Position numbers and translations under genes: made by a program. From positions 62,001-126,000 of the forward strand of contig JADJKB010000002.1 of NCBI GenBank assembly GCA_016706225.1: DNA of 64,000 nt, given 5' to 3'. A model generated the notes under the pieces. That model worked only from the letters and a program-made list of their open reading frames with translations, was not told the DNA's origin and did not search any database. Below are positions 54,506-62,926 of this stretch, piece by piece. Origin of the DNA: Myxococcales bacterium (GTDB taxonomy: Bacteria; Myxococcota_A; Polyangia; Polyangiales; Polyangiaceae). The first letter of the stretch is position 1. Each line of letters begins with the position of its first letter.

Positions 54506-55279
54506 CTAGTCTACGCGGGTCTCCGGTCCGGCGTAAGCCGACAGCTCTGCGTGAAAAGCGCGAAATGCAGAATCTTCGGGCCACTCGGGGGCGTCCGCCA
54601 ACAGGCGACGAGCTTCTTCCTTGCTGCCCCGGTCGATGCAGACGACCGCGGCGGCGTAGCGCAGCGGCCAATGGATGAGTGCGTTGCGGCGCGCGGCCTC
54701 CCAGAGCAACACCGCGTCGCGATCTTCGGGCTCGTGAGCAAAGGCTCGCGCCACCGCCGCGACCGCTTCGCGCAAGAGCGCGACCCTCGCACGCAGTGCA
54801 GAGTCGACCGCGGGCAGCGGTAGGTTTCTCAGCTCCTCGGCCTTCGACAATGAGGCAGAGCGCTCGCCTTCGAACGAGTCGAGCAGCGTTTCGACCAGCA
54901 GCCGATGTTCCTGCGCGGCCGGCCAGGCCGTGCCGTGCGCGGCGCGAGAGAGGGCCGTGCGTGCGCGGTCCGTGTGGCCGGAGGCCGCGAGCGCGGTCGC
55001 GTGAAGCAGCGGCACGGTGGTATCGGCATGCGGAAGCTCGCCGAGCGCATCGCCCCACAGCTCGAGCAGCTCTGCGGCGCGGCCCGTCATGAGCATGCGG
55101 CGCATACGCCGGCGGGCGACGATCCGCAGCGCGAGCCAGACACTGCCCGCAACGAACAGGCCCACGGGCACGCCGAGCCACCAGGGGTTGTGACGTCCGA
55201 ACGTCAACGCCGCGGCGACCAGCGCCGCCGAGCCGACGAAGGCGAACAGGCTGGCTGCAGAGAAACCACGGGTGGGCAT
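54506..55279 (-). CDS. Membrane protein with TPR-like helical domain
   Basis: 257 residues from ATG 55279. Two N-terminal transmembrane helices (about 7-25 and 33-52) are followed by an Arg-rich patch and about 200 residues of paired helices (LLELWGDALGELPHADTTVP; LLREAVAAVARAFAHEPEDR; LRYAAAVVCIDRGSKEEARR) consistent with a tetratricopeptide-like solenoid. It may bind a partner at the inner membrane. Codirectional with the coiled-coil gene, spacing 11 bp, probably one transcript. Confidence 0.6.
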   Translation of the reverse strand: MPTRGFSAASLFAFVGSAALVAAALTFGRHNPWWLGVPVGLFVAGSVWLALRIVARRRMRRMLMTGRAAELLELWGDALGELPHADTTVPLLHATALAASGHTDRARTALSRAAHGTAWPAAQEHRLLVETLLDSFEGERSASLSKAEELRNLPLPAVDSALRARVALLREAVAAVARAFAHEPEDRDAVLLWEAARRNALIHWPLRYAAAVVCIDRGSKEEARRLLADAPEWPEDSAFRAFHAELSAYAGPETRVD

Positions 55280-55393
55280 CGAGTCCCTGCAAGGTGCGCC
55301 CGGCTGGGGCGTCTGTCGAGCACGACCGCGCTCGCGCGTTTCGGGTCCTTGCCAGCCTGCTCGCCCTGCGCTACCAAGCGTTGTCCGCACAGT

Positions 55394-55478
55394 GTGGGCT
55401 CACCAACAGCGCACCTCGAACCCCGCCAGGGCCGGAAGGCAGCAACGGTAGGAGGAGAGCGGGTGTGGTGGGCCCTTT
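55394..55478 (+). ncRNA. ffs: Signal recognition particle RNA (small bacterial type)
   Basis: The invariant core CGCCAGGGCCGGAAGGCAGC (about 55424-55443) with its GGAA tetraloop and asymmetric internal loop is diagnostic. Flanks GGGCTCACC (55396) and GGTGGGCCC (55467) pair to close the hairpin, and CCTTTCCCTTTTT just after resembles a terminator. It is in a plus-strand intergenic space between minus-strand genes. The ends are estimated from pairing. Confidence 0.92.
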
Positions 55479-55493
55479 CCCTTTTTGTGCGCT

Positions 55494-56171
55494 TCAGGTT
55501 CCGAACATCTCGATGACCGCGCCGTTGTGCGCGGCCGGCGCGTCGAGCGCGTGAAACACGATCGTGCTGGCGACGTCCTCGGCGGTCATGCGCGGAGCGA
55601 AGCCACTGCCTGCGAGCATCTCGGTGTCCACCGAGCCGGGCAGGACAACCAGCGTCGAGACCCCCGAGTCGGAGAGCTCCTGCGCCAGGCTCTTGGTGAA
55701 ACCCACGAGCCCCCACTTGCTCGCGGCGTAAGCGGCCGCCCGCGGGCTGCCGACGGTTGACGAGATGCTGCCGACGTTGATGATGCGTCCCTGCCGCCGG
55801 CGCCGCATGCCTGGGAGCAGCGCACGCGTCAATTGAAAGGGAGCGCGCAGATTGACCGCGAGCTGCCGGTCCCAGGCTTCCGCCGTGGTGTCTTCGATCG
55901 CAGCTCGCTCGACCACGCCCGCGTTGTTGATCAAGACGTCGGGCGCGTGCTCGTTGGCGAGTCGCGCGCCGGATGCCGCGACGGATGAGGCAGCCGCGAG
56001 ATCGCAGGTTTCGACGCATACCCGCACGGTCCCCGCCAGATCAGCCTGAAGCTTGGATAGCTCGGCGGAGGGCCGACCGACCAGGATCAAGTCGACGCCG
56101 CGTCGAGCCAGGGCGCAGGCGATCGCTCGTCCGATGCCGCGACTTGCGCCGGTGACGATGGCGAGGGTCAC
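55494..56171 (-). CDS. Short-chain dehydrogenase/reductase
   Basis: 225 residues. NAD(P) motif VTGASRGIGRAIACAL at the start, LINNAGVVERAA near residue 77, Ser in VGSISSTVGSP and the Tyr-Lys pair in AAAYAASKWGLVGFTKSL. The GTG start overlaps the folE stop by four bases (GTGA). The SDR may therefore act on a pterin, as dihydromonapterin or sepiapterin reductases do, but this rests on neighbourhood only. Confidence 0.85.
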   Translation of the reverse strand: MTLAIVTGASRGIGRAIACALARRGVDLILVGRPSAELSKLQADLAGTVRVCVETCDLAAASSVAASGARLANEHAPDVLINNAGVVERAAIEDTTAEAWDRQLAVNLRAPFQLTRALLPGMRRRRQGRIINVGSISSTVGSPRAAAYAASKWGLVGFTKSLAQELSDSGVSTLVVLPGSVDTEMLAGSGFAPRMTAEDVASTIVFHALDAPAAHNGAVIEMFGT

Positions 56172-56743
56172 TGGGCGGGCTCCGAGCCCAGCGCCATTGC
56201 CAGCTCCCGCGCGTGGGCCGCGTCCGCCAGATCGCCGGCGCTGGCCTGGGTACGCACCATGGCGTCGGACTTGTGCGACCCGCGGGCACTCAGACAGCCG
56301 TGCCGCAGCGTGAGCTGGCAAAACGCGCCGCGTGCCCCGCCCAGATTCACCAGCGCCTCGACCACGTTCTCCCCGATCTGTTCCTGCAACGCGAGGCGTC
56401 GTGCAAACGCGTCGACCAGGCGTGCGATGGTGCCGAGGCCGAGCACACGCGCGCCCGGCCGATACGCAACGGTCGCGTGCCCCAGTGAGGTCAAGAGGTG
56501 ATGCGGGCAGACCGTGGCGACGGCGATGTTCGACACGACGACGATGCCCGGGTGGTCCTTGTGCGATGCGGAGCCATCGCTGAGCAGGTTCGCGATGTCC
56601 GTGCCGTAGCCGGAGAGCAGCTCGTCCGCGAACGCCTCTGCGACGCGCTGGGGTGTCTCTGCAAGCTCGGGATCACTCGCCGGGTCGTGCCCGAGCGCAC
56701 GCAGAAAATCGGCGATGGCTCGCGCGGCTGCGGACTTGTCCAT
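56168..56743 (-). CDS. folE: GTP cyclohydrolase I
   Basis: First enzyme of pterin synthesis, GTP to dihydroneopterin triphosphate; 191 residues, normal. Zinc and catalytic motifs: VCPHHLLTSLGHATVAYRPG (Cys, His), GLGTIARLVDAFARRLALQ, EQIGENVVEAL and FCQLTLRHGCLSARG with the third Zn Cys. It is followed by an overlapping SDR gene. No folB, folK or folP is near, so the pterin's destination is open. Confidence 0.92.
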   Translation of the reverse strand: MDKSAAARAIADFLRALGHDPASDPELAETPQRVAEAFADELLSGYGTDIANLLSDGSASHKDHPGIVVVSNIAVATVCPHHLLTSLGHATVAYRPGARVLGLGTIARLVDAFARRLALQEQIGENVVEALVNLGGARGAFCQLTLRHGCLSARGSHKSDAMVRTQASAGDLADAAHARELAMALGSEPAQ

Positions 56744-56747
56744 GGGC

Positions 56748-57218
56748 TCAATTCCAGAGGCGTTCGCGCGTGTCGTTGCGCAAGGGACGCCGCCCCGAAT
56801 ATCCAGAGTCGAGCTCGTGCCAGTAACGCAGCGACTCTTCGCCGTAGCGCCAGCACAGCCAGACCAGCTTGCCCTCGACCCGGCCGTAGAAGTCCAAGAG
56901 GCCGATTTGCGGGTCTTTCACCACTGCACCGAGGCTCTGTACCTCGCGCCAGCCCTCATCGTAGGCCTTGATGCGCGCTCGTAGCTCGGCCTTGAGACGG
57001 GCCACATCCAGCGAGTCGTCGTCGGCGGACTCGATCGTTCGGGGCAGTCCCCCCGCCAGGCGAGCGAGCTCAGCGAGGCTCTCCTCGACCGCACTCTGGC
57101 GCAGCATCTGCTCAGCGACGAGCTCGGTCAGACGCGGGATGAGTGCGTCGACCTCGGCCAGTGTGAACACTCGCGGTAACGCCAAGGGCCCCTCAGGTGT
57201 CGATGCCCCAGAGCACAC
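56748..57218 (-). CDS. DUF2203 family protein
   Basis: 156 residues. FTLAEVDALIPRLTELVAEQ at the start, GWREVQSLGAVVKDPQIGLL and a terminal YGRVEGKLVWLCWRYGEESL / YWHELDSGYSGRRPL match DUF2203, a small helical family of unknown function with a conserved Trp-rich end. The GTG start lies 25 bp inside the MerR gene's end, so they are coupled. Start could also be a few codons later. Confidence 0.85.
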   Translation of the reverse strand: MCSGASTPEGPLALPRVFTLAEVDALIPRLTELVAEQMLRQSAVEESLAELARLAGGLPRTIESADDDSLDVARLKAELRARIKAYDEGWREVQSLGAVVKDPQIGLLDFYGRVEGKLVWLCWRYGEESLRYWHELDSGYSGRRPLRNDTRERLWN

Positions 57219-57744
57219 CGAGTGCGTCCGGGAGACTTTCGGCGCTCTTCATCGCGGGGCAGTCTCCGCACGACCCCGGGAACAGCTTGCGGTCCTCGCA
57301 TGCTGTGCAGGCGAGCAAGCGTTGTTTGGTCGCGTCGAGCTCGACCAGCACGCGTTTGAGCAGCGTGATGCGTGTGCTCATCATGCTGGTGTGCTCTTGG
57401 ATGCGCGCGAGCACGTCTCGTGAGGCCCCGGCACCGGAGCGCGCTCGGCCCTTCAGCTCGAGCATGTCGCGGATTTCTTCGAGCGCGAAGCCGGCCGCCC
57501 GGAGATCGGTCACGAGCAACAGCTTGCGCAGCTCGCGCATGGGAAAGAGTCGGTGTCCACCGCCGGTTCGGTGGAGCGGCACCAGCAACCCGACCTCCTC
57601 GTAGAACCGCACCGTGCGCAGGGTGTTGTGACTCATCCGAGCCATGTCGCCGGTGGTCAACAGGCCGTCTTTACGCCGTGCCTCCGGGCGCGCGCGGCGC
57701 CGCGGCGAAATCTTGGTCGGGATCGCTCGGGTCACGCTGGCCAC
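57193..57744 (-). CDS. MerR-family regulator with a Cys-rich C-terminal tail
   Basis: About 183 residues. A MerR helix-turn-helix (LLTTGDMARMSHNTLRTVRF, YEEVGLLVPLHRTGGGHRLF), a long dimerisation helix, and a tail with CTACEDRKLFPGSCGDCPAM suited to sensing metal, an oxidant or an Fe-S cluster. The open frame could begin at TTG 57786, but that codon is the -35 hexamer of a likely promoter, so GTG 57744 is preferred (GTG 57735 also fits). It overlaps the DUF2203 gene downstream. Confidence 0.8.
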   Translation of the reverse strand: MASVTRAIPTKISPRRRARPEARRKDGLLTTGDMARMSHNTLRTVRFYEEVGLLVPLHRTGGGHRLFPMRELRKLLLVTDLRAAGFALEEIRDMLELKGRARSGAGASRDVLARIQEHTSMMSTRITLLKRVLVELDATKQRLLACTACEDRKLFPGSCGDCPAMKSAESLPDALGVLWGIDT

Positions 57745-57758
57745 GCTGCTTCTCTGAA

Positions 57759-57786
57759 AGAGTAGAGGGGAGGAACTCCTTGTCAA
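57759..57786 (-). promoter_or_regulatory. Likely sigma-70 promoter of the MerR gene
   Basis: On the minus strand, TTGACA (57786-57781) and TACTCT (57764-57759) are separated by 16 bp. The spacer AAGGAGTTCCTCC contains a short dyad, a possible MerR operator. The predicted start site would give a near-leaderless message for GTG 57744. Confidence 0.55.
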
Positions 57787-57819
57787 GCTGCGCGCACGCG
57801 CAACGTGCGCGTTCGAAGC

Positions 57820-58212
57820 TCACTCGGACGCAGCGTCAGCGGCGGTCGCGTCCGACGTTGCGTCGCTCGTGTCACCCGCATCGCTCGCAACCACGCCGGC
57901 GTCGGGGTCACACAGCACGACCCACCTGCCGCTCTGGCAGGTGGCGAACGGCGTGCCTTTTGCGCACACCGACGCAAAAGCGTCGATGCCGAAGACGGGA
58001 CACACGAGGCCCGGTGCGCCGCAGCCCGCAATCGCACCGGCTACCCAGACGACGTTGCCCTGGACTTCTCCCTTCCTCACGTCGTCACAGGTGCGAGGCA
58101 TCACCCCCGCGGCGTCCGGGCTGTATTGCGGTGGGTGCGCGTCGTCGGAGTTGCCGCAGGCCGAGGCCAGCCAGAGCGCGGCACCGACGGTGGTGGCCAG
58201 GCGCGTCGACAT
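57820..58212 (-). CDS. Small Cys-rich lipoprotein
   Basis: 130 residues. The leader ATTVGAALWLASACGN has a lipobox at Cys19. A mature domain with six to seven Cys (TCDDVRKGEVQGNVVWVAG, CGAPGLVCPVFG, CAKGTPFATCQSG, CDPDAG) is followed by an Asp/Ala/Ser-rich tail. Its start codon coincides with the stop of the MlaE gene (58212), so they form an operon. Function unknown; perhaps an envelope partner of the lipid transporter. Confidence 0.7.
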   Translation of the reverse strand: MSTRLATTVGAALWLASACGNSDDAHPPQYSPDAAGVMPRTCDDVRKGEVQGNVVWVAGAIAGCGAPGLVCPVFGIDAFASVCAKGTPFATCQSGRWVVLCDPDAGVVASDAGDTSDATSDATAADAASE

Positions 58213-59063
58213 CAGAGTCCAGGCATGAGTGCGATGGAGATCTTGGTCAAGAAGAAGTCGGCGATCAAGATCGAGATCGAAACGACGACCACGGTGCGGG
58301 TGGTGCTGTTGCCAACCCCCTCCGTGCCGCCGCGGGTCTGCATGCCGAAGTGACAGCCGACCAGCGCGATGATCGCGCCGAAGAAGGGGGTCTTCATCAT
58401 GCCGCTCAGGAAGTCCTTCATCGTGACCGTGCCGAGCGCGCTGTAGAAGAAGAAGCTGGCCGGGATCCCGAACTGAAAATCCGTGATCATCATGGCGCCG
58501 GCGAAGCCGAGCACGAGTGCGATGGCGCCGAGCACCGGCATCACCAAGATCGAGGCGAAAAGGCGCGGCAGGACCAGCTTCTTGAAGGGGTCGGCGCCGA
58601 GGGCGCGGAGCGCGTCGATTTGCTCGGTGACGGCCATGGAACCGACCTCGGCGGCCATGCCGGCTCCGATGCGTCCACCGACGATGACAGCGGTCAAGGT
58701 CGGGGCCAGCTCCCGGGCGAAGGACAGCGCCACCACGCGCCCGGTGTATTCCATGCCCCCGAACTTGCGCAGACCGAACGCAAACTGGACCGCCATCACC
58801 ATGCCGATGAACACACTGGTGACCACGACGATGCCGAGGGATTTGACGCCGAGCGACTCGATCTGCGTGATGATCGCTCGCCCTTCGAAGGGTCGCTTGA
58901 ACAGCGCGCGCGTGGTCCTGTTGACCATGTGCGCCACCATGCCCAGGTGCTCCAGGAAACCCAAAAACCGATGAGAGAACGCCGGCTCTTCGACCGGGCG
59001 CGGCAGCATGCTGACGCGACCGGAGGTCGGTTCGGCGTCGGAGGGGTCGGAGCTGTCGGTCAT
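58212..59063 (-). CDS. MlaE-type ABC permease for lipid transport
   Basis: 283 residues in the MlaE/YrbE (TIGR00056) family, integral membrane permeases that move phospholipid or lipid cargo with MCE proteins. VTSVFIGMVMAVQFAFGLRK near residue 85, RELAPTLTAVIVGGRIGAGM and AALRALGADPFKKLVLPR-type motifs match. Four to five hydrophobic segments. ATPase and MCE partners are not adjacent; the only neighbours are two lipoproteins, one overlapping at each end (ATGA), making a three-gene operon. Confidence 0.9.
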   Translation of the reverse strand: MTDSSDPSDAEPTSGRVSMLPRPVEEPAFSHRFLGFLEHLGMVAHMVNRTTRALFKRPFEGRAIITQIESLGVKSLGIVVVTSVFIGMVMAVQFAFGLRKFGGMEYTGRVVALSFARELAPTLTAVIVGGRIGAGMAAEVGSMAVTEQIDALRALGADPFKKLVLPRLFASILVMPVLGAIALVLGFAGAMMITDFQFGIPASFFFYSALGTVTMKDFLSGMMKTPFFGAIIALVGCHFGMQTRGGTEGVGNSTTRTVVVVSISILIADFFLTKISIALMPGL

Positions 59064-59563
59064 TCTTCGACCCGACTCAGGGTGGCAAAACCACGCACGA
59101 AGCCCTCGAACTCGTCCGAGGCTGCCTGCTCACCGCCGCTGATGTGCAGGAAGTCGTACACACAGCCGTCCTTCTTGAGCACGATCACCACGAAATGTTT
59201 CGACACCCCGTCGAGCTTCGCCGAGAGCACCGTACGCAGCGCATCGCGCCCGTCCAGCGAGAGCCGCTCTTGTGACTCCACCTTCCGTTCGGTGAAGTGG
59301 AGAAACAAGTGATGGGTCAGCGCCTCGAGCGGCACGTCGTCGCCGTCCTTCCCGCAGCGCCCGTTCACCGCCACCGTGGCGCCGTCGCGGTCGTCGCGGA
59401 AGGCCATCAGGGTGTTCTCGGCCTGTAGCGCGCGCCAGTTCGCCGGGCGCGGCCCGACCCGAAACGCCAGATCGCCGTCGCGGTAGACCTGGCCGTCGAA
59501 GGCCGCGCCGCCGCAAGCGACCAGAAACAGGCCGACGAACAGGCAAGAGGAACGCCCCAGCAT
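59060..59563 (-). CDS. Lipoprotein upstream of the MlaE permease
   Basis: 167 residues. Leader MLGRSSCLFVGLFLVACGG carries the lipobox LVAC. The mature domain has VYRDGDLAFRVGPRPANWRA and VAVNGRCGKDGDDVPLEALT, ending in FEGFVRGFATLSRVEE. It resembles small alpha/beta lipoproteins that some myxobacterial operons carry near lipid transporters. It overlaps the permease by four bases (ATGA). Function inferred from operon position only. Confidence 0.65.
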   Translation of the reverse strand: MLGRSSCLFVGLFLVACGGAAFDGQVYRDGDLAFRVGPRPANWRALQAENTLMAFRDDRDGATVAVNGRCGKDGDDVPLEALTHHLFLHFTERKVESQERLSLDGRDALRTVLSAKLDGVSKHFVVIVLKKDGCVYDFLHISGGEQAASDEFEGFVRGFATLSRVEE

Positions 59564-59674
59564 CGTGAGGGGCCGACGTTAGCACCGGTCGCGGCCGGAG
59601 GCGCCAGCCGGGGTCGTTGTGGCTGGGGGGTCGCGCGGCGTCGATCCGGGACTTACGGTGCGGGTCTCCCGAGC

Positions 59675-60439
59675 ATGCTTCCGATCCGCGACGACAATCC
59701 CCGGACCACGACGCCCTACGTCAACACGACGTTGATCGTGGCGAATGTGGCGGTCTGGTTGATCGGCCGGGGCCTGCCGCCGCGCGCGGTGGCGTCCCTG
59801 GTCTGGGACTACGGGCTGGTCCCCGCGCGCTGGGTCGCGAACCCGGTCGCCGATGGCGCCACCCTATTGACGAGCATGTTCCTGCACGGCAGCTGGGGGC
59901 ATCTGCTCGGAAACATGCTCTTCCTCTACATCTTCGGCGACAACGTCGAGGATGCGCTCGGTCACCGCCGTTACCTGCTCTTTTATCTGCTCGCCGGGCT
60001 CGCGGCTGCCGCTGCGCAGATCGGGATCGACGTGGCGAGTGTGGTGCCCATGGTCGGCGCGTCCGGTGCCATCGCTGGCGTGCTCGGCGCGTATCTCGTG
60101 CTCTACCCCCGCGCACCCATCGTGGTGGTCAATCCGGTGTTGCCGCTGTGGTTCGTGTTCGGTGCGTTCCTCGTGTTCCCCGCGTGGTTGGTCGTGGGTG
60201 AGTGGTTCGTGTGGAATCTGCTGAGCGGTGTGTCGTCGCTCTCGACGGCAGCGTCCGGAGGAGTGGCCTTCTTTGCGCACATCGGTGGCTTCGTCCTGGG
60301 CATCCTGGCGATTCGGCCGCTGATGTTCGGCCGCGCGCGGCACCGGAGTCAGATCTGGCATGGCTTCCGGCCCACCGAGCCACGCTTGCGGGCGGGTGAG
60401 GTTCGGGACGGACCTCGACGTGACCCTTGGGCGTGGTAG
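59675..60439 (+). CDS. Rhomboid intramembrane serine protease
   Basis: 254 residues, six or more hydrophobic segments. The catalytic Ser lies in GASGAIAGVLGAYLVLYPRA near residue 130; the His partner is in AHIGGFVLGILAIRPL near 205. HGSWGHLLGNMLFLYIFGDN carries the HxxxN motif of the first part. The C-terminal tail is basic and cytoplasmic. The substrate is unknown. It ends 15 bp before cysS and may be cotranscribed. Confidence 0.92.
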   Translation: MLPIRDDNPRTTTPYVNTTLIVANVAVWLIGRGLPPRAVASLVWDYGLVPARWVANPVADGATLLTSMFLHGSWGHLLGNMLFLYIFGDNVEDALGHRRYLLFYLLAGLAAAAAQIGIDVASVVPMVGASGAIAGVLGAYLVLYPRAPIVVVNPVLPLWFVFGAFLVFPAWLVVGEWFVWNLLSGVSSLSTAASGGVAFFAHIGGFVLGILAIRPLMFGRARHRSQIWHGFRPTEPRLRAGEVRDGPRRDPWAW

Positions 60440-60453
60440 ATTCCGCGGCCGAA

Positions 60454-61995
60454 ATGACCACGGTCCGCATCTACAACACCCTCACGCGCAACCTGGAGCC
60501 GCTCGAGCCGCGGCAGGACATGAAGGTGGGCGTGTATTGCTGCGGGCCCACGGTCTACGACGTGCCGCACGCCGGGCACGCACGCGCGGCGGTGGCCTTC
60601 GACGTGTTGGTTCGCCACCTCCGGGCGCGCGGCTACGACGTCACCTACGTGCGCAACATCACGGACATCGACGACAAGATCCTGGCGCGCGCCAAGGAGA
60701 ACGGCGAGACGCCGCTGGCGCTCTCGAGCCGCATGGCGGACGTCTATCGGGAGCAGATTGGTGCGGTCGGCTGCGCGAGCCCGACGCACGAGCCGAAGGT
60801 CAGTGACCACCTGGACGAGATCGTCGAGCTGGTGAAGAAGCTCGTGGCCGAGGGGGCGGCCTACGTCGTCGACATGCCCGGCGGGCTGCGTGACGTGTAT
60901 TTCTCGGTGCGCAGCTTTCCGGGCTACGGCAAGCTCTCACGTCGTCGGATCGACGAGCTGGTGTCGGGTGCGCGGGTCGAAAAGGACGAGACCAAGCAGG
61001 ATCCTCTCGACTTCGCCCTGTGGAAGGGCGCGCCCAAGGAAGAGTGGGGTTGGGACAGCCCCTGGGGTCACGGCCGACCTGGTTGGCACATCGAGTGCTC
61101 GGCCATGAGTGAGAAGTACCTGGGCCACGGCTTCGACATCCACGCCGGCGGCATGGATCTCATCTTCCCTCATCACGAGAACGAGATCGCGCAGAGTGAG
61201 GCCGCCGCGCCCAGTCAGGGGGACTTTGCCCGGGTCTGGATGCACAACGGCTTCGTCAACGTCGACAAGGAGAAGATGAGCAAATCGCTCGGCAACTTCG
61301 TGACGGTGAAGGACGTGCTGGACCGCAACGACCCGGAAGGGTTTCGCTGGTTCTTGCTGGGTGTGCACTATCGCGGGCCGATCCAGTTCGACACCGAGTC
61401 GCTGCCCGATGGGCGTGTGGTGTTCCCCGGCGTCGACGAGGCCGAGCGCCGCGTCGACTACGTGTACACCACCCTCGAGCGCCTCGCGGAGCTCGCGGCA
61501 GAGGCGGCGGGTGTGCCGGACAAACTCGCGCCCGAGCTTAGCGCGCCTCGCGGGCAGCTGGGCAAGGCGATGGAGCGCGCGCAGGCCGCGCTGGATGACG
61601 ATCTGAACACCAGCGTCGCCCTGGCAGAGCTCGGCGAAATTGTCAGACTCGGCAACGACCTGTGTGATCTGGCGCAGAAGCGCCGCAAGGACGCGGCGTT
61701 CGTCAGCGGAGCCCGCGCCGTTGCCGCCGAGGCGCTCGGGCTCAGCGAAGCGCTGGGTCGCCAGCTCGGCCTGCTCGCTGCGAGCCGAGAGCAGTACGCC
61801 GCCCGTACCCGCGAGCGCCGCCTGCGCTTGCGCGGGCTCTCGGCCGGCGACATCGACGCGAAGATCGCCGAGCGAGCGGCCGCGCGCGGAGCCAAGGACT
61901 TCAGCCGCGCGGACGCGCTCCGGCAAGAGCTGGAGGCCGTCGGCGTGCGACTGCGCGACGCCGGGGCCGGGACCGACTGGTCCGTCGAAGCCTGA
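60454..61995 (+). CDS. cysS: Cysteine-tRNA ligase
   Basis: Class I synthetase, 513 residues. The start is ATG 60454; an upstream TTG frame adds nine residues. The HIGH-type motif HAGHAR appears in TVYDVPHAGHARAAVAFD near residue 33. Zinc ligands include CCGPTVYD at residue 28-30 and IECSAMSEKYLG. KMSKS motif KMSKSLGNFVTV is near residue 275. Contains the DALR-type tail with ERLAELAAEAAGVPDKLAPE. Normal length and complete. Confidence 0.96.
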   Translation: MTTVRIYNTLTRNLEPLEPRQDMKVGVYCCGPTVYDVPHAGHARAAVAFDVLVRHLRARGYDVTYVRNITDIDDKILARAKENGETPLALSSRMADVYREQIGAVGCASPTHEPKVSDHLDEIVELVKKLVAEGAAYVVDMPGGLRDVYFSVRSFPGYGKLSRRRIDELVSGARVEKDETKQDPLDFALWKGAPKEEWGWDSPWGHGRPGWHIECSAMSEKYLGHGFDIHAGGMDLIFPHHENEIAQSEAAAPSQGDFARVWMHNGFVNVDKEKMSKSLGNFVTVKDVLDRNDPEGFRWFLLGVHYRGPIQFDTESLPDGRVVFPGVDEAERRVDYVYTTLERLAELAAEAAGVPDKLAPELSAPRGQLGKAMERAQAALDDDLNTSVALAELGEIVRLGNDLCDLAQKRRKDAAFVSGARAVAAEALGLSEALGRQLGLLAASREQYAARTRERRLRLRGLSAGDIDAKIAERAAARGAKDFSRADALRQELEAVGVRLRDAGAGTDWSVEA

Positions 61996-62004
61996 GCTAC
62001 GCGC

Positions 62005-62742
62005 TCAAACGCCGATGAACAGGCGGTGGGCGAAGTTGCGCTCGAGCTTTGCCCGCAGCACCTTCTCCGCCGCCGTCTCGATGTCGTACTCGACGCGCTT
62101 GAACTCGAAGCGCTTCTTGTCCGTGTCGTACACGGTGTAGCTCGCCCGGTTGTCGTAGTCGCGGGGCTGGCCGATGGAGCCGACACTGACGATGTACTTC
62201 TTGTTCGGCTCCAGCTCGAAGTCGACGGGGGGCAGCTCTTCGACGCTGTTTCGCGTCAGCGCGAACACCTTGCACAGGTGTGAGTGGCCAATCAGCGTGA
62301 TGTGCGCGAGCTCGTCGTAGATCGGCAGGCACTCGCGCGCCTGTTCGGGCGCGAAGATGTACTCGAACTCTTCGAGTCGAACCGGAGAGCCGTGGCAGAG
62401 CAGCACACCCACGGCGTCCAGCCGGATCTGGTAGGGCAGTCCGCGCAACCAGTCGGTGTTCTCTTTGCTCAACAGCTGCGCGTGCGTGTCGAGGGCGTGG
62501 CGCGCGGCCTCGTAGTAGTACGAGTAGTCCATGCGACCGGCGACCGCCGCGTCGTGGTTGCCCAAGATGGTCGCTTTGACCAGATCGCGCACGATGTCGG
62601 CGCACTCGTTGGGAGAGCCACCGTACCCAACGGTGTCACCCAGGCAGTAGTACTCCTTGATGGACTCACTCTTGAACGCCTCCACCGAAGCGCTCAAGGC
62701 TTCGTAGTTGGCGTGAATGTCGCTGAGGATTCCGAGGCGCAT
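62005..62742 (-). CDS. Calcineurin-like metallophosphoesterase
   Basis: 245 residues. The five conserved metal motifs appear in order: GILSDIHANYEAL, CLGDTVGYGGSP, ILGNHDAAVAGR, VLLCHGSP and LIGHSHLCKVFAL. These fit the YfcE/MJ0936-like phosphodiesterases that cleave cyclic nucleotides or phosphoproteins. The Tyr-rich stretch YSYYYEAAR is a family trait. ATG 62742 begins directly at the first motif. It is convergent with cysS. Confidence 0.92.
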   Translation of the reverse strand: MRLGILSDIHANYEALSASVEAFKSESIKEYYCLGDTVGYGGSPNECADIVRDLVKATILGNHDAAVAGRMDYSYYYEAARHALDTHAQLLSKENTDWLRGLPYQIRLDAVGVLLCHGSPVRLEEFEYIFAPEQARECLPIYDELAHITLIGHSHLCKVFALTRNSVEELPPVDFELEPNKKYIVSVGSIGQPRDYDNRASYTVYDTDKKRFEFKRVEYDIETAAEKVLRAKLERNFAHRLFIGV

Positions 62743-62926
62743 CGGGGTGCTGGGGCAGGGGACCGAATCTAACACGGTCCCCAAGGGCTTTCGGAGACGC
62801 AGAACGGATCTGTCGTGCGATTCGTCGGTCGCGGCAAGCCCGTAAGTCAGCGCCGGCTGGGCTGGCCGGGCGTGCAGCTCCGCGAAAGGGCAGGTTTTGG
62901 GGCTAAGCTCGGGCGTGGCAAGCGCG

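Noticed and set aside
53040..55292. Extending the coiled-coil gene 250 codons upstream
   Set aside because: The extension is antisense-type Arg-rich sequence that overlaps the TPR-like gene; ATG 54494 starts the plausible protein.
55400..55480. tRNA-like fold
   Set aside because: The GGAA-containing core and length are those of SRP RNA, not a cloverleaf.
57193..57786. TTG 57786 as the MerR start
   Set aside because: It coincides with a -35 box, so it would lie upstream of the transcript.
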